A stretch of 64,000 bases of DNA. Origin: Brenneria alni (lineage in GTDB: Bacteria > Pseudomonadota > Gammaproteobacteria > Enterobacterales > Enterobacteriaceae). Positions 9,629 through 20,275 of the stretch are shown here, piece after piece (positions within the stretch are counted from its first letter, which is position 1; each line of letters begins with the position of its first letter). The notes beneath the pieces were generated by a model, which was given only the letters and a program-made list of their open reading frames with translations, searched no databases and had not been told where the DNA came from. Where the stretch lies: assembly GCF_003666245.1 (NCBI RefSeq), contig NZ_MJLZ01000002.1:62001-126000 (forward strand), in the 5' to 3' direction. The translations under genes were made by a program, and so were the position numbers.

Positions 9629-10207
9629 TTAACGAGCGTTTTCTTTAATAAAGGTGCTGACGCTGGTGTCTTGTGCCATTTCGTCGATGACATCGCCTAA
9701 TACGGTGTTAACGGCATTAGTAATATTCTGATTATTTGCGGTAAAGGCACCCTGGACGCTGTAGGTTGCACGGTAGTTTTTCACCTGCTTGTTGCCGTTA
9801 TTCGCCTGCGCGAGAATAGAGATATCGGCTTTGGTGGTGATGTTGTAGCGTAAGTTACCTTCGGATACATCAGCATACAGGTTGTTTACCACGATCTGTA
9901 AAGCGACCGGGCCACCAGTACCTATCATATAACCACGGGCGGTCATCTGTTTTTCCAGCGCTTCCTGTAACAAGAAGCGCAGGTCGCGTGACGGGGTCAG
10001 GGTAATCAACTGTCCGTCACGGTTGACCTTCGCCAGGGCCTGATCTGTGCGCTGGTCCGCACCGTTAATGCTGATCGTGATGCCCATAAGGGACGGATCC
10101 TGCGAAGGAAGGCTGATCCTGGGCGTAATATTGAGGGTATTACTTTTGGTTGCGCAACCTGCAAGTATCAATACAGCCAGAAGAGGGAAAAATAATTTTT
10201 TAAACAT
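9629..10207 (-). CDS. yajG: YajG family lipoprotein
   Basis: The 192-residue precursor has a lipobox LILAGC with the lipidated Cys at residue 18. The body aligns along its length with E. coli YajG (for example DPSLMGITISINGADQRTDQAL and LRFLLQEALEKQMTARGYM). The family is a DUF of unknown function; its place upstream of ampG suggests an envelope or cell-wall role, which is inference. Confidence 0.93.
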   Translation of the reverse strand: MFKKLFFPLLAVLILAGCATKSNTLNITPRISLPSQDPSLMGITISINGADQRTDQALAKVNRDGQLITLTPSRDLRFLLQEALEKQMTARGYMIGTGGPVALQIVVNNLYADVSEGNLRYNITTKADISILAQANNGNKQVKNYRATYSVQGAFTANNQNITNAVNTVLGDVIDEMAQDTSVSTFIKENAR

Positions 10208-10532
10208 TGGTATTTTCTCAGTAATGATTAAGGTGGTTAGCTGATAAAAATTCCTGATATCATATCATTGCCGCTGACAGGGGAAAGAGCAGAGTACGGG
10301 TAATTTCTCCTGAAATTTATCTTCTCCCACCTTAAAACCCGGCAAAATTGTTTTTATCACATCAACGCATCCGAAGAAATGTCGTCAAATTGCTATTTAT
10401 TGTCTGTTAGCTGCGATGTTATGGGAGCCATAGCCGCTTGAAAAACAGCTAAGATTGAAGTGACTTTGACGTCTGTAAATGACAGTAATGCCGAGCTGAA
10501 ACCAAATTTTCCAAAGCTGAAAGGGTGACCGT
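10208..10532. promoter_or_regulatory. Divergent promoter region of yajG and bolA
   Basis: 325 nt without a gene between divergently transcribed yajG and bolA. I see no clear protein-binding site or perfect sigma-70 promoter; bolA is sigma-S/gearbox controlled in E. coli, but I cannot assign that element with confidence here. Confidence 0.5.
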
Positions 10533-10847
10533 ATGATGCGTAAAGCGATAGAAGAAAAATTGCGTGTGGAGTTTGAACCGGTTCACTTAGAGGTTATTGA
10601 TGAGAGCTATCGTCACAACGTGCCAGCAGGGTCTGAAAGCCATTTCAAGGTGGTGATAGTCAGCGATCGTTTTGCGGGGGAACGGGTGTTAGGCCGTCAT
10701 CGGGCTATTTATGCATTATTGGCCGCAGAATTGGCGAGTACGGTGCACGCACTGGCGCTGCATACGTACACGGTAAAAGAGTGGAGTAGTTTGCAGAATA
10801 CGGTTCCTTCATCTCCGCCCTGTGGTGGTGCCGGCATCATGTCATAA
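10533..10847 (+). CDS. bolA: BolA stress-response regulator
   Basis: The 104-residue protein has the BolA fold with the conserved segment [19 protein letters not shown] (about residues 28-46) and the C-terminal [11 protein letters not shown]. BolA proteins work with monothiol glutaredoxins in iron-sulfur handling, and in E. coli BolA also acts as a morphology and biofilm regulator. The ATG at 10533 gives the same N-terminal length as E. coli BolA. It precedes tig as in other enterobacteria. Confidence 0.95.
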   Translation: MMRKAIEEKLRVEFEPVHLEVIDESYRHNVPAGSESHFKVVIVSDRFAGERVLGRHRAIYALLAAELASTVHALALHTYTVKEWSSLQNTVPSSPPCGGAGIMS

Positions 10848-10924
10848 TCATCGATACAATCCATTCCGGGACGGGTTATTGATACAAGTTTGAATGCCCG
10901 GTGGTAATAGTCTGACTGCCGTCC

Positions 10925-10953
10925 TCGACTCATCCTATCTATACCGCTATAAT
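10925..10953 (+). promoter_or_regulatory. Candidate sigma-70 promoter for tig
   Basis: A perfect -10 hexamer TATAAT (10948-10953) has a weak -35 (TCGACT region, 10924-10930) about 17 nt upstream. It is about 200 nt before the tig start in the 303-nt bolA-tig gap, which holds no gene. Confidence 0.45.
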
Positions 10954-11150
10954 GCCGCGTCTATTTTTCCGGAATGTATTCGGGACGCTTCTGACTACAG
11001 GGAACAGGGTCTGGTAACAACATAATGGCCGTCCCGGTTCTGTGAGGCTTTTTCAGCGAAGTGCCTGTTGGCGCTAGTTTGAAACAAGTTTTGCTGTTGT
11101 GAGAATAGTTTTGGGGTTGACCGAGCACTGTGATTTTTTGAGGTAACAAG

Positions 11151-12455
11151 ATGCAAGTTTCTGTTGAAACCACTCAAGGCCTTGGGCGCCGTGTAACGAT
11201 TACCGTTGCTGCTGACAGCATTGAGAGTGCAGTTAAGAGCGAGCTGGTCAACGTGGCCAAAAAAGTACGTATTGACGGCTTTCGCAAAGGCAAGGTGCCG
11301 ATGAATATTGTCACTCAGCGTTATGGTGCCTCCGTGCGTCAGGACGTGCTGGGTGATTTGATGCAGCGTAATTTCGTTGATGCCATCATCAAAGAAAAGA
11401 TTAATCCAGTTGGTGCGCCTAACTATGTTCCGGGTGAATACCAGGTGGGCGGCGACTTCACTTACTCTGTGGAGTTCGAGGTTTATCCAGAAGTTGAATT
11501 GAAAGATCTGGAAGCGATCGAAGTCGAAAAACCGGTTGTTGAAGTGACTGATGCCGACGTTGATACCATGCTGGAAACGCTGCGTAAGCAACAGGCTGCC
11601 TGGAAAGAGACCGATCGCGCTGCAGCGGCGGAAGATCGCGTTACCATCGATTTCAATGGCTCTATCGACGGCGAAGAGTTCGAAGGCGGCAAAGCCTCTG
11701 ATTTCGTATTGGCTATGGGCCAGAACCGTATGATCCCAGGTTTTGAAGATGGTGTCGTCGGTCACAAAGCCGGTGAAGAATTTACAATTGATGTGAACTT
11801 CCCTGAAGATTACCACGCCGAAAACCTGAAAGGTAAGGCGGCTAAATTCGCTATCGTTTTGAAGAAAGTGGAAGAGCGTGAGTTGCCTGAACTGACTGAA
11901 GAATTCATCAAACGTTTCGGCGTGGAAGACGGTTCTCAGGAAGGTCTGCGTGCTGAGGTTCGTAAAAACATGGAGCGTGAGCTGAAAGGCGCGGTGCGTA
12001 ACCGTGTGAAAAACCAGGTTCTTGACGGTCTGGTTCAGGCGAACGATATCGACGTTCCGGCTGCACTGATTGACGGTGAAGTTGACGTTTTGCGCCGTCA
12101 GGCCGCGCAACGCTTTGGCGGTAACGAAAAACAGGCGCTGGAACTGCCTCGCGAACTGTTCGAAGAGCAGGCAAAACGTCGCGTTGTCGTCGGCCTGTTG
12201 CTGGGTGAAGTCATCAGCACCAATGAGCTGAAAGCAGACGAAGCGCGTGTCAAAGCGTTGATCGAAGAGATGGCTTCTGCGTATGAAGATCCGCAGGAAG
12301 TGATCGAGTTCTACAGCAAAAACAAAGAACTGCTGAACAACATGCGTAATGTCGCATTGGAAGAACAAGCCGTTGAAACGCTGCTTGCCAAAGCAAAAGT
12401 GGTTGAGAAGTCCGTCAGCTTTAATGAACTGATGAACCAGACAACAGCGGCATAA
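11151..12455 (+). CDS. tig: Trigger factor
   Basis: The 434-residue ribosome-bound chaperone and peptidyl-prolyl isomerase meets nascent chains at the exit tunnel. The ribosome-binding signature GFRKGKVP is at about residues 43-50, the FKBP-type domain runs from about 150 to 245 ([30 protein letters not shown]), and the C-terminal helical arms follow. The ATG has a TGAGGT ribosome site. It heads the tig-clpP-clpX-lon proteostasis cluster. Confidence 0.98.
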   Translation: MQVSVETTQGLGRRVTITVAADSIESAVKSELVNVAKKVRIDGFRKGKVPMNIVTQRYGASVRQDVLGDLMQRNFVDAIIKEKINPVGAPNYVPGEYQVGGDFTYSVEFEVYPEVELKDLEAIEVEKPVVEVTDADVDTMLETLRKQQAAWKETDRAAAAEDRVTIDFNGSIDGEEFEGGKASDFVLAMGQNRMIPGFEDGVVGHKAGEEFTIDVNFPEDYHAENLKGKAAKFAIVLKKVEERELPELTEEFIKRFGVEDGSQEGLRAEVRKNMERELKGAVRNRVKNQVLDGLVQANDIDVPAALIDGEVDVLRRQAAQRFGGNEKQALELPRELFEEQAKRRVVVGLLLGEVISTNELKADEARVKALIEEMASAYEDPQEVIEFYSKNKELLNNMRNVALEEQAVETLLAKAKVVEKSVSFNELMNQTTAA

Positions 12456-12496
12456 GCCTTATTCTGCCGTTGCGGCAAGGCATGTTTTTTCCTGTC

Positions 12497-12531
12497 AAAA
12501 AAGCCCGGAGCCTTATAGCGCGGGCTTTTTT
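12497..12531 (+). terminator. Terminator of tig
   Basis: AAAAAAGCCCG (12497-12507) pairs with CGGGCTTTTTT (12521-12531), giving a GC stem flanked by A and T runs, about 40 nt after the tig stop. Confidence 0.85.
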
Positions 12532-12674
12532 CTGTTTGAATGTTATCGTTAACCATCTGTTTGTTGTTAAACGGTATGACTTAAATTGCACTACTATAAA
12601 AGTCGGGGGTAAAGCCAACTAACCGGGTAGCTATCGCCGATAACTCTTTAATATAAAACAACTGATAGTGTAAG

Positions 12675-12702
12675 CTTGAAAAGCGGTGCGGATACCCCAA
12701 AT
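12675..12702 (+). promoter_or_regulatory. Sigma-32 heat-shock promoter of clpPX
   Basis: CTTGAAA (12675-12681), a 13-nt spacer and CCCCAAAT (12695-12702) match the sigma-32 consensus CTTGAAA-N11/16-CCCCATNT with one mismatch. It is 155 nt upstream of clpP, as expected for a heat-shock protease operon. Confidence 0.8.
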
Positions 12703-12857
12703 AAGTGAAGAGAAAAGGCTGGCATCGTTAGGGATCTTCGGCTAATCGTGTTGTCCCACGGATGAGTAAACCGAATGCGTGAGCATGGTCATCATCTCTT
12801 ATCTCAAGTAGAATCGGGCAATAATGGTGCCGGACGTATTTTATCTAGGAGACGTGA

Positions 12858-13481
12858 ATGTCATACAGTGGCGAACAAGAAAGACAAGCACCTCATATGG
12901 CTTTAGTGCCGATGGTGGTTGAGCAAACCTCTCGTGGGGAACGTTCTTACGATATCTATTCCCGTCTGCTAAAAGAACGGATAATCTTCCTGACCGGTCA
13001 GGTTGAAGATTATATGGCGAACCTGATTGTGGCGCAGATGCTATTTCTGGAAGCGGAAAACCCGGAAAAAGATATTTTCCTGTACATTAACTCTCCCGGT
13101 GGCGTCATTACTGCTGGCATGTCCATTTACGATACCATGCAGTTCATCAAGCCGGATGTCAGTACGATTTGTATGGGTCAGGCATGTTCTATGGGATCGT
13201 TCCTGCTGGCCGCTGGCGCAAAAGGCAAACGCATATGTCTGCCCAATTCGCGGGTAATGATTCACCAACCGCTGGGCGGGTTCCAGGGGCAGGCAACGGA
13301 TATTGAAATCCATGCCAAAGAAATATTGAAAGTAAAAGCCAGGATGAATGAATTGATGGCTAAACATACGGGCCAGCCTCTCGATGTGATAGAAAGAGAC
13401 ACGGAACGTGACCGTTTCCTCTCTGCCAATGAGGCAGTAGACTACGGTCTGGTGGATTCTGTATTCACTCATCGTGAATGA
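12858..13481 (+). CDS. clpP: ATP-dependent Clp protease proteolytic subunit
   Basis: The 207-residue serine protease forms the two-ring tetradecamer that degrades substrates unfolded by ClpX or ClpA. The catalytic triad is intact: S111 in [10 protein letters not shown]136 in MIHQPLGG, D185 in DTERDRF. Residues 1-14 correspond to the self-cleaved propeptide. An AGGAGA ribosome site precedes the ATG. clpX follows after 165 nt. Confidence 0.98.
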   Translation: MSYSGEQERQAPHMALVPMVVEQTSRGERSYDIYSRLLKERIIFLTGQVEDYMANLIVAQMLFLEAENPEKDIFLYINSPGGVITAGMSIYDTMQFIKPDVSTICMGQACSMGSFLLAAGAKGKRICLPNSRVMIHQPLGGFQGQATDIEIHAKEILKVKARMNELMAKHTGQPLDVIERDTERDRFLSANEAVDYGLVDSVFTHRE

Positions 13482-13646
13482 TGCTCTGCTATGTTAGTAG
13501 TTTATAGTGGCTGAAAAATCAGTGTTCGACCGATGGTCTGTTGTGCGATGTTTTTTTTGCGCGTATTGGCTATAAATATCGGCGTTCGCTGTAGCGATAT
13601 CGCTGTGGTTGGCCTGCGGGCAAAAGACTAAGAAGAGGTTTGACTC

Positions 13647-14921
13647 ATGACAGATAAGCGCAAAGACGGTTCAGGAAAGTTGCTGTACTGTTCTTTCTGC
13701 GGCAAAAGCCAGCATGAAGTACGAAAGCTGATTGCTGGGCCGTCAGTGTATATCTGCGATGAATGTGTTGACTTGTGTAACGACATTATTCGCGAAGAAA
13801 TTAAAGAAGTGTCTCCGCATCGTGAGCGCAGTGCGTTGCCGACGCCGCACGAAATTCGTCGCCATCTTGATGATTACGTTATCGGTCAGGAACAGGCCAA
13901 GAAAGTGCTGGCTGTCGCGGTTTACAACCACTATAAACGGTTACGCAACGGTGACAGCAGTAATGGCATTGAGTTGGGCAAAAGCAATATTTTGCTGATC
14001 GGCCCAACCGGTAGCGGTAAAACATTGCTGGCTGAAACGCTGGCTCGTTTTCTTGATGTGCCATTCACGATGGCAGATGCGACAACATTGACCGAAGCCG
14101 GGTATGTCGGTGAAGACGTTGAAAACATTATCCAGAAACTGCTGCAGAAATGTGACTATGATGTGCAGAAAGCCCAGCGTGGCATTGTCTACATTGATGA
14201 GATCGACAAAATTTCACGTAAGTCGGACAATCCATCCATAACCCGTGATGTTTCTGGTGAAGGGGTGCAGCAGGCGTTACTGAAACTGATCGAAGGGACT
14301 ATTGCCGCGGTGCCGCCGCAGGGTGGCCGCAAGCATCCTCAGCAAGAGTTCCTGCAGGTCGATACCTCCAAGATCCTCTTTATCTGCGGCGGTGCGTTTG
14401 CTGGTCTGGATAAGGTCATCGAGCAGCGTACCGACACCGGGCGCGGTATCGGTTTTGGTGCGACGGTAAAAGGTACGGCTGAAAAAGCGACGGAAGGTGA
14501 ACTGTTAGGTCAGGTTGAACCCGGTGATTTAATCAAGTTCGGTTTGATTCCTGAGTTTATTGGGCGCTTGCCGGTGCTTGCAACGCTGAAAGAGCTGAGT
14601 GAAGACGCGCTAATTCAGATTCTGCGTGAGCCGAAAAATGCGCTGACGAAACAGTATCAGGCGTTGTTCAACCTGGAAGGCGTTGAACTGGAATTCCGTG
14701 ATGAAGCCCTGACTGCTATCGCCAGGAAAGCGATGGCGCGTAAAACAGGCGCCCGTGGTCTGCGCTCTATCGTAGAGGCCGCATTACTGGATACGATGTA
14801 CGATCTGCCATCACTGGACAGCGTTGATAAGGTGGTGATTGATGAGTCAGTCATTGCTGGTCAGTCCGAACCTTTACTGATCTACGGTAAGCCGGAAGCG
14901 CAACAGGCCTCCGGCGAATAA
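13647..14921 (+). CDS. clpX: ATP-dependent Clp protease ATP-binding subunit ClpX
   Basis: The 424-residue AAA+ unfoldase has the N-terminal zinc-binding domain (C15, C18, C37, C40), Walker A GPTGSGKT at 119-126, Walker [11 protein letters not shown], and the IGF-type loop (GFG at about 270) that docks on ClpP. It recognises ssrA-tagged and other substrates. It lies downstream of clpP and is followed by a terminator. Confidence 0.98.
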   Translation: MTDKRKDGSGKLLYCSFCGKSQHEVRKLIAGPSVYICDECVDLCNDIIREEIKEVSPHRERSALPTPHEIRRHLDDYVIGQEQAKKVLAVAVYNHYKRLRNGDSSNGIELGKSNILLIGPTGSGKTLLAETLARFLDVPFTMADATTLTEAGYVGEDVENIIQKLLQKCDYDVQKAQRGIVYIDEIDKISRKSDNPSITRDVSGEGVQQALLKLIEGTIAAVPPQGGRKHPQQEFLQVDTSKILFICGGAFAGLDKVIEQRTDTGRGIGFGATVKGTAEKATEGELLGQVEPGDLIKFGLIPEFIGRLPVLATLKELSEDALIQILREPKNALTKQYQALFNLEGVELEFRDEALTAIARKAMARKTGARGLRSIVEAALLDTMYDLPSLDSVDKVVIDESVIAGQSEPLLIYGKPEAQQASGE

Positions 14922-14951
14922 GTAGCCAATTACACCGTTCTGCAAGACAAA

Positions 14952-14984
14952 AATGGGGGATTTTATCCCCCATTCGCTTTTACA
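14952..14984 (+). terminator. Terminator of clpX
   Basis: AATGGGGGA (14952-14960), loop TTTTA and TCCCCCATT (14966-14974) form a 9-bp stem, with a T-rich stretch after it. Confidence 0.8.
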
Positions 14985-14996
14985 CGCGTACTGGTC

Positions 14997-15024
14997 GTTG
15001 AATGTAAGATATTTATCCCCATAT
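14997..15024 (+). promoter_or_regulatory. Sigma-32 heat-shock promoter of lon
   Basis: GTTGAAT (14997-15003), a 13-nt spacer and CCCCATAT (15017-15024) match the sigma-32 consensus and the known architecture of the E. coli lon promoter. The lon ATG is about 90 nt downstream. Confidence 0.75.
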
Positions 15025-15112
15025 ACTCGAGTACCTATTTGGTGAAACCCGTGAAGATCGCGTTTCACGAGATTCCCTTAACCTGGCGGAAACGAAACTA
15101 AGAGAGAGCTCT

Positions 15113-17485
15113 ATGAACCCTGAGCGTTCCAAACGCATAGAAATCCCCGTATTGCCGTTGCGCGATGTGGTGGTTTATCCGCACATGGTGATTCCGTTGT
15201 TTGTTGGTCGGGAGAAGTCGATTCGGTGCCTTGAAGCTGCAATGGATCATGATAAAAAGATCATGCTGGTGGCACAGAAAGAGGCCTCAACGGATGAGCC
15301 AAGTATTAATGATCTTTTCTCAGTAGGGACGGTCGCCTCAATTCTTCAAATGCTGAAACTGCCGGACGGCACAGTGAAAGTGCTGGTTGAAGGTTTGCAG
15401 CGTGCGCATATTACGACGTTATCGGACAGCGGTGAACATTTCGCGGCACAGGCAGAATATCTGGACTCCCCGGCGATTGAGGAGCGTGAGCAGGAAGTAT
15501 TAATGCGCACGGCCATCAATCAGTTTGAGGGGTATATCAAGCTGAATAAGAAGATCCCACCAGAAGTTCTGACATCGCTGAACAGCATTGATGATGCTGC
15601 ACGCCTGGCGGATACCATTGCGGCGCACATGCCGTTGAAATTGGCGGATAAGCAATCGGTACTCGAAATGTCCGATATAACGGAGCGTTTAGAGTATCTG
15701 ATGGCGATGATGGAATCTGAAATTGACTTGTTGCAGGTTGAAAAGCGGATCCGTGGTCGTGTTAAGAAGCAGATGGAGAAAAGTCAGCGCGAGTATTATC
15801 TGAATGAGCAAATGAAGGCGATTCAGAAAGAGCTCGGTGAAATGGATGATGCGCCAGATGAAAATGAAGCGCTGAAGCGCAAGATTGAAGCGGCGAAAAT
15901 GCCGAAGGAAGCGCGTGAAAAAACTGAAGCGGAACTGCAGAAGCTGAAAATGATGTCTCCGATGTCTGCTGAGGCGACCGTGGTGCGCAGCTACATTGAC
16001 TGGATGGTGCAGGTTCCCTGGAATGCGCGCAGCAAAGTGAAGAAAGATTTGCTTAAGGCACAGGAAATGCTGGATACCGACCATTATGGTCTTGAGCGGG
16101 TAAAAGAGCGTATTCTGGAGTATCTCGCGGTTCAAAGTCGCGTCAGCAAAATCAGAGGGCCTATCCTTTGCCTGGTTGGCCCACCGGGAGTCGGTAAAAC
16201 CTCACTGGGGCAGTCCATTGCAAAAGCGACCGGACGTCAGTATGTGCGCATGGCCCTGGGCGGCGTACGTGACGAAGCGGAAATTCGCGGTCACCGCCGT
16301 ACCTACATCGGTTCAATGCCGGGTAAACTGATTCAGAAGATGGCGAAAGTCGGTGTGAAAAACCCACTATTCCTATTGGATGAGATCGACAAAATGTCTT
16401 CCGATATGCGTGGCGATCCCGCGTCTGCGTTGCTGGAGGTTCTCGATCCCGAACAGAACGTGGCGTTTAACGACCACTACCTGGAAGTGGACTACGATCT
16501 GTCGGATGTCATGTTTGTCGCAACGTCTAACTCGATGAACATACCTGCTCCGTTGCTTGACCGTATGGAAGTGATCCGTCTTTCCGGCTATACCGAAGAT
16601 GAAAAGTTAAACATCGCCAAACAACATCTTCTGCCGAAGCAGATTGAGCGCAATGCGTTGAAAAAAGGTGAGTTGTCCGTTGATGATAGCGCGATTGTCG
16701 GCATTATCCGCTATTACACGCGTGAAGCCGGTGTGCGCAATCTGGAGCGAGAAATCTCCAAGTTGTGCCGTAAAGCGGTGAAAACGCTATTGATGGATAA
16801 ATCTGTTAAACATATCCAGGTTACGGGCGATAATCTTAAGGATTTCCTTGGTGTACAGCGTTTCGACTATGGCCGAGCGGACGAAGAAAACCGTGTCGGT
16901 CAGGTAACTGGATTGGCGTGGACGGAAGTCGGCGGCGATCTGCTAACCATTGAAACCGCCTGTGTTCCCGGTAAAGGTAAGCTGACCTATACTGGATCAT
17001 TGGGTGAAGTCATGCAGGAATCGATTCAGGCCGCACTTACCGTGGTGCGAGCCAGAGCCGAAAAACTGGGTATCAATGCGGATTTCTATGAAAAACGCGA
17101 TATTCATGTTCACGTTCCTGAAGGTGCGACACCAAAAGATGGGCCAAGCGCAGGGATTGCAATGTGTACAGCGCTGGTGTCCTGTTTGACGGGAAATCCG
17201 GTTCGTGCAGACGTGGCGATGACAGGTGAAATTACCTTGCGTGGCCTGGTGCTGCCAATTGGTGGCCTGAAAGAGAAATTGCTGGCCGCTCATCGTGGTG
17301 GTATCAAAACGGTGCTGATACCGGATGACAACAAGCGTGATCTTGAAGACATTCCGCAAAATGTCATTGCCGATCTGGATATTCATCCGGTAAAACGCAT
17401 TGAGGAAGTATTGGCATTAGCGTTGCTGAATGCGCCATATGGTATGCAAGTGGTTACCACTACCGCCACTGCCAAGGCAAAATAG
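15113..17485 (+). CDS. lon: Lon ATP-dependent protease
   Basis: The 790-residue LonA protease has the N-terminal substrate domain, AAA+ module with Walker A GPPGVGKT (about residue 355), Walker [11 protein letters not shown], and the protease domain with the Ser-Lys dyad (Ser in PKDGPSAG, Lys in [10 protein letters not shown], equivalent to S679 and K722). It degrades misfolded and regulatory proteins such as RcsA and SulA, and in plant pathogens of this order Lon also affects type III and motility genes. An AGAGAGAG ribosome site precedes the ATG. The C-terminus is a few residues longer than in E. coli. Confidence 0.98.
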   Translation: MNPERSKRIEIPVLPLRDVVVYPHMVIPLFVGREKSIRCLEAAMDHDKKIMLVAQKEASTDEPSINDLFSVGTVASILQMLKLPDGTVKVLVEGLQRAHITTLSDSGEHFAAQAEYLDSPAIEEREQEVLMRTAINQFEGYIKLNKKIPPEVLTSLNSIDDAARLADTIAAHMPLKLADKQSVLEMSDITERLEYLMAMMESEIDLLQVEKRIRGRVKKQMEKSQREYYLNEQMKAIQKELGEMDDAPDENEALKRKIEAAKMPKEAREKTEAELQKLKMMSPMSAEATVVRSYIDWMVQVPWNARSKVKKDLLKAQEMLDTDHYGLERVKERILEYLAVQSRVSKIRGPILCLVGPPGVGKTSLGQSIAKATGRQYVRMALGGVRDEAEIRGHRRTYIGSMPGKLIQKMAKVGVKNPLFLLDEIDKMSSDMRGDPASALLEVLDPEQNVAFNDHYLEVDYDLSDVMFVATSNSMNIPAPLLDRMEVIRLSGYTEDEKLNIAKQHLLPKQIERNALKKGELSVDDSAIVGIIRYYTREAGVRNLEREISKLCRKAVKTLLMDKSVKHIQVTGDNLKDFLGVQRFDYGRADEENRVGQVTGLAWTEVGGDLLTIETACVPGKGKLTYTGSLGEVMQESIQAALTVVRARAEKLGINADFYEKRDIHVHVPEGATPKDGPSAGIAMCTALVSCLTGNPVRADVAMTGEITLRGLVLPIGGLKEKLLAAHRGGIKTVLIPDDNKRDLEDIPQNVIADLDIHPVKRIEEVLALALLNAPYGMQVVTTTATAKAK

Positions 17486-17518
17486 TGACCTATTGCAAGA
17501 ACTCCTGAGTAAATCAGG

Positions 17519-17554
17519 GCTGGTAGGTTAAATGGCGCTTGCCAGCTTTTTTTT
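17519..17554 (+). terminator. Terminator of lon
   Basis: GCTGG (17519-17523) and CCAGC (17542-17546) bracket an interrupted stem followed directly by eight T. It is about 35 nt after the lon stop. Confidence 0.7.
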
Positions 17555-17683
17555 GTACGGCTAAGTTAGAACACTGTTGGTTTTAGCTGTAACTTGCTAA
17601 GGTCTGACAGGATTGATATAAAATTAGGTGTCGTGTTTTGGGAAATTTCAGCGCGACCATAGAATTCCAGAGGGGATGAGAGA

Positions 17684-17956
17684 GTGAACAAGTCACAATT
17701 GATCGACAAAATTGCTGCAGATGCTGATATTTCCAAAGCGGCGGCAGGACGTGTGTTAGATGCAATTATTGGTTCTGTTACCGAGTCTCTGAAAGAAGGG
17801 GATGATGTTGCTTTGGTTGGTTTTGGTACTTTCTCAGTGCGTGAACGCGCTGCGCGTACCGGCCGTAATCCGCAAACGGGTAAAGAAATCAGTATCCCTG
17901 CAGTGAAAGTACCCGGCTTCCGTGCTGGTAAAACGCTGAAAGACGCCGTTAACTGA
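17684..17956 (+). CDS. hupB: DNA-binding protein HU beta
   Basis: The 90-residue nucleoid protein has the HU/IHF signature [21 protein letters not shown] (arm region, about residues 46-66) and ends in [12 protein letters not shown]. It forms HU homo- or heterodimers that bend DNA. The start codon at 17684 is GTG with a strong GAGGGGATGAGAG leader. It lies between lon and ppiD as in other enterobacteria. Confidence 0.98.
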   Translation: MNKSQLIDKIAADADISKAAAGRVLDAIIGSVTESLKEGDDVALVGFGTFSVRERAARTGRNPQTGKEISIPAVKVPGFRAGKTLKDAVN

Positions 17957-18039
17957 TTATTACGTCACAGGTTTTGTGTGTAACACGAGTTGTTTCCAAA
18001 CATTATCTGACGCAAAGATAGTGGTAGGGTAAGATACGA

Positions 18040-18069
18040 GGCGCATCATTTTATGATGTGCCTTTTATT
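18040..18069 (+). terminator. Terminator of hupB
   Basis: GGCGCATCAT (18040-18049), loop TTT and ATGATGTGCC (18053-18062) pair with one G-U, followed by TTTTATT. Confidence 0.85.
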
Positions 18070-18086
18070 ATGTAGGTCGTTGCTGT

Positions 18087-18123
18087 GCCGGTTAAAAAAC
18101 ATTCCTGATGTTTTTTAACCGGC
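18087..18123. repeat. 16-bp perfect inverted repeat downstream of hupB
   Basis: GCCGGTTAAAAAACAT (18087-18102) and ATGTTTTTTAACCGGC (18108-18123) are exact reverse complements around a 5-nt loop. It lies between the hupB terminator and ppiD. It could be a second terminator, an mRNA structure or a protein-binding palindrome; nothing in the sequence decides. Confidence 0.85.
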
Positions 18124-18256
18124 AATTCAGGTTACTATTGTCAGACAAAGCTTAAACGCCCCTGGCCTTGTTTGTGGGCTACAGCAAATCAAGGGATGCA
18201 TGGTTTCGGCCAGCGCAGGGAGTGTTATCTATTCTACAGCGGAGTGTTGTCACATT

Positions 18257-20137
18257 ATGATGGACAATTTACGCGCGGCCGCTAATAACGTCGTGCTCAA
18301 AATTATTCTTGCCTTGATTATTGCATCATTCGTTTTAACCGGCGTTGGTGATTATCTTATCGGTGGTTCTGGAGATTATGCAGCAAAGGTTAACGGGCAA
18401 GAAATTACCCGGCCCCAGCTTGAGCAAGCCGTACAGAACGAGCGTGGCCGCCAGCAGGAAGCGCTGGGTGAAAATTTTTCTATTCTGGCGAGTAATGACG
18501 GTTATATGCAGCAACTGCGCAGGCAGGCCCTCGCACAGTTAATTGATGAAGCATTGCTGGATCAATATGCCGATAAGCTAGGGCTGAACATCAGTGATGA
18601 GCAAATTAAACAGGCGATTTTTGCTGTCCCTGCGTTTCAAACCAATAATCGTTTTGACAATGAAAAATATCTGAATCAGGTTCGTCGACTGGGCCTGACG
18701 CCGGATATGTATGCACAGGTGTTGCGTAAGCAGTTGACTTCACAGCAACTCATTCGCGGATTTGGCAACACGGAGTTCATTCTGCCGCAGGAAGTCGACA
18801 ATTTGGTCAAGCTGGCTGCCCAGGATCGGGTTATCCGCCTGGCGACGATTGATGTTGAAGCCAACGCTAAGGCGGAAAACGTTTCCGATGATGAAATCCA
18901 GAGCTACTACGATCAGAACAAGGCCCGTTTCCTTGCGCCGGAAGCGTTCAAGGTAAGCTATATCACGCTGGACGCGGCGGACATCATGGATAAGGTCACG
19001 GTCGATAATGCAGCCATCACCGATTTTTATGAAAAAAATAAAAGTGACTACACTCAGCCTGAGCATAAGAAATTCAGCATTATTCAGGTGAAAACCGAAG
19101 CCGACGCTCAGTCTGTTGTTGATGAACTCAAACAAGGTGCTGATTTTGCGGCACTGGCGAAAGAAAAGTCGACGGATATTGTCTCTCGCCGCAATGGAGG
19201 CGATTTGGGATGGATGGATGAAAATTCCACCATTGATGAGCTTAAACAAGCCGGGCTGACGGACAAGGGGCAAGTTTCTGCGGCGATAAAATCTTCAGTA
19301 GGCTATTTGATCGTGCGTCTTGACGATATTCAACCACAGCAGGTTAAGCCACTAAATGAAGTCCGTGACGATATTGCCGCCAAAGTGAAGCACGAAAAAG
19401 CGCTTGATGAGTATTACGCTTTACAGCAAAAAGTCAGCGAAGCCGCCAGTAACGACAACGAATCTTTGGCATCTGCCGAAGAGGCTGCGGGTGTGAAAGC
19501 AACACAAACTGACTGGTTTACCCGTGAGCAAGTCCCGGCGGCATTGAATTTCCAGCCTGTCACCCAGGCGATTTTTGATGGTGCATTGGTTGGCGAAAAC
19601 GGCGAACCTGGCAGTAACTCTGATGTGATTAATGTCGATGGCGATCGTGCTTTCGTTATCCGGATTACTGAACATAAAGCTGAAAGTACCCGTCCGTTGG
19701 ACCAGGTTCGCGAGCAGGTCGTACAGACGGTTAAACGGCAGAAAGCGGAACAGCAGGCGCGGGTTGATGCTGAGAAAATGCTGGCTGAGTTGAAACAAGG
19801 TAAGGATGATGCGCTAAAAGCCGCTAATCTGAGCTTTGGTGAGCCAAAAACCCTCTCTTCTGTTTCACAGGGTGATGTAATGGCGGAGTCCATTTTTGCC
19901 TTACCCCATCCAGCTAAAGATAAGCCTTCTTATGGGATTTCTCAGGATCAGGCCGGGAATGTGGTATTAGTGGCGCTGGACAGCGTTGCCACGCATCAAC
20001 TGACTGACCAGCAGAAAGAGCAGTTTGCCAAACAAATACAGCAAAGTGCTGTGGGTTCGCTATTTGATGCTTTGCTAACCAGTTTGCGTAGCGAGGCCAA
20101 AATTAAAATGGGCAGCGCTGCTCAGGAACAGCAATAA
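18257..20137 (+). CDS. ppiD: Periplasmic folding chaperone PpiD
   Basis: The 626-residue protein is anchored by an N-terminal helix (VVLKIILALIIASFVLTGVGDYL, residues 12-34) and has a parvulin-like domain in the middle (HKKFSIIQVKTEAD to VGYLIVRLDDIQPQ, about 265-360). It assists outer-membrane protein folding at the Sec translocon. I chose ATG 18257 because MMDNLRAAANN is the conserved start; an upstream in-frame start at 18200 adds residues not found in the family. In E. coli it is under Cpx and heat-shock control. Confidence 0.96.
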   Translation: MMDNLRAAANNVVLKIILALIIASFVLTGVGDYLIGGSGDYAAKVNGQEITRPQLEQAVQNERGRQQEALGENFSILASNDGYMQQLRRQALAQLIDEALLDQYADKLGLNISDEQIKQAIFAVPAFQTNNRFDNEKYLNQVRRLGLTPDMYAQVLRKQLTSQQLIRGFGNTEFILPQEVDNLVKLAAQDRVIRLATIDVEANAKAENVSDDEIQSYYDQNKARFLAPEAFKVSYITLDAADIMDKVTVDNAAITDFYEKNKSDYTQPEHKKFSIIQVKTEADAQSVVDELKQGADFAALAKEKSTDIVSRRNGGDLGWMDENSTIDELKQAGLTDKGQVSAAIKSSVGYLIVRLDDIQPQQVKPLNEVRDDIAAKVKHEKALDEYYALQQKVSEAASNDNESLASAEEAAGVKATQTDWFTREQVPAALNFQPVTQAIFDGALVGENGEPGSNSDVINVDGDRAFVIRITEHKAESTRPLDQVREQVVQTVKRQKAEQQARVDAEKMLAELKQGKDDALKAANLSFGEPKTLSSVSQGDVMAESIFALPHPAKDKPSYGISQDQAGNVVLVALDSVATHQLTDQQKEQFAKQIQQSAVGSLFDALLTSLRSEAKIKMGSAAQEQQ

Positions 20138-20170
20138 GCTCCGCATAAATTTGCAAACTGTTGCAACAAG

Positions 20171-20194
20171 AAAAGGCCGCTTCCGCGGCCTTTT
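20171..20194 (+). terminator. Terminator of ppiD
   Basis: AAAAGGCCGC, loop TTCC and GCGGCCTTTT form a GC-rich stem with A and T flanks, able to act in both directions. Confidence 0.85.
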
Positions 20195-20275
20195 CCACAT
20201 TCAGACCAAGCTATTTGCGATAAAATTATGCCTGCGGCAAGGTAGTCATGCTGTCAAACACACGGAGGAAACAGC

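Noticed and set aside
10995..12368. A 457-codon minus-strand frame across tig
   Set aside because: Antisense shadow of the trigger factor gene; the plus-strand product is clearly real.
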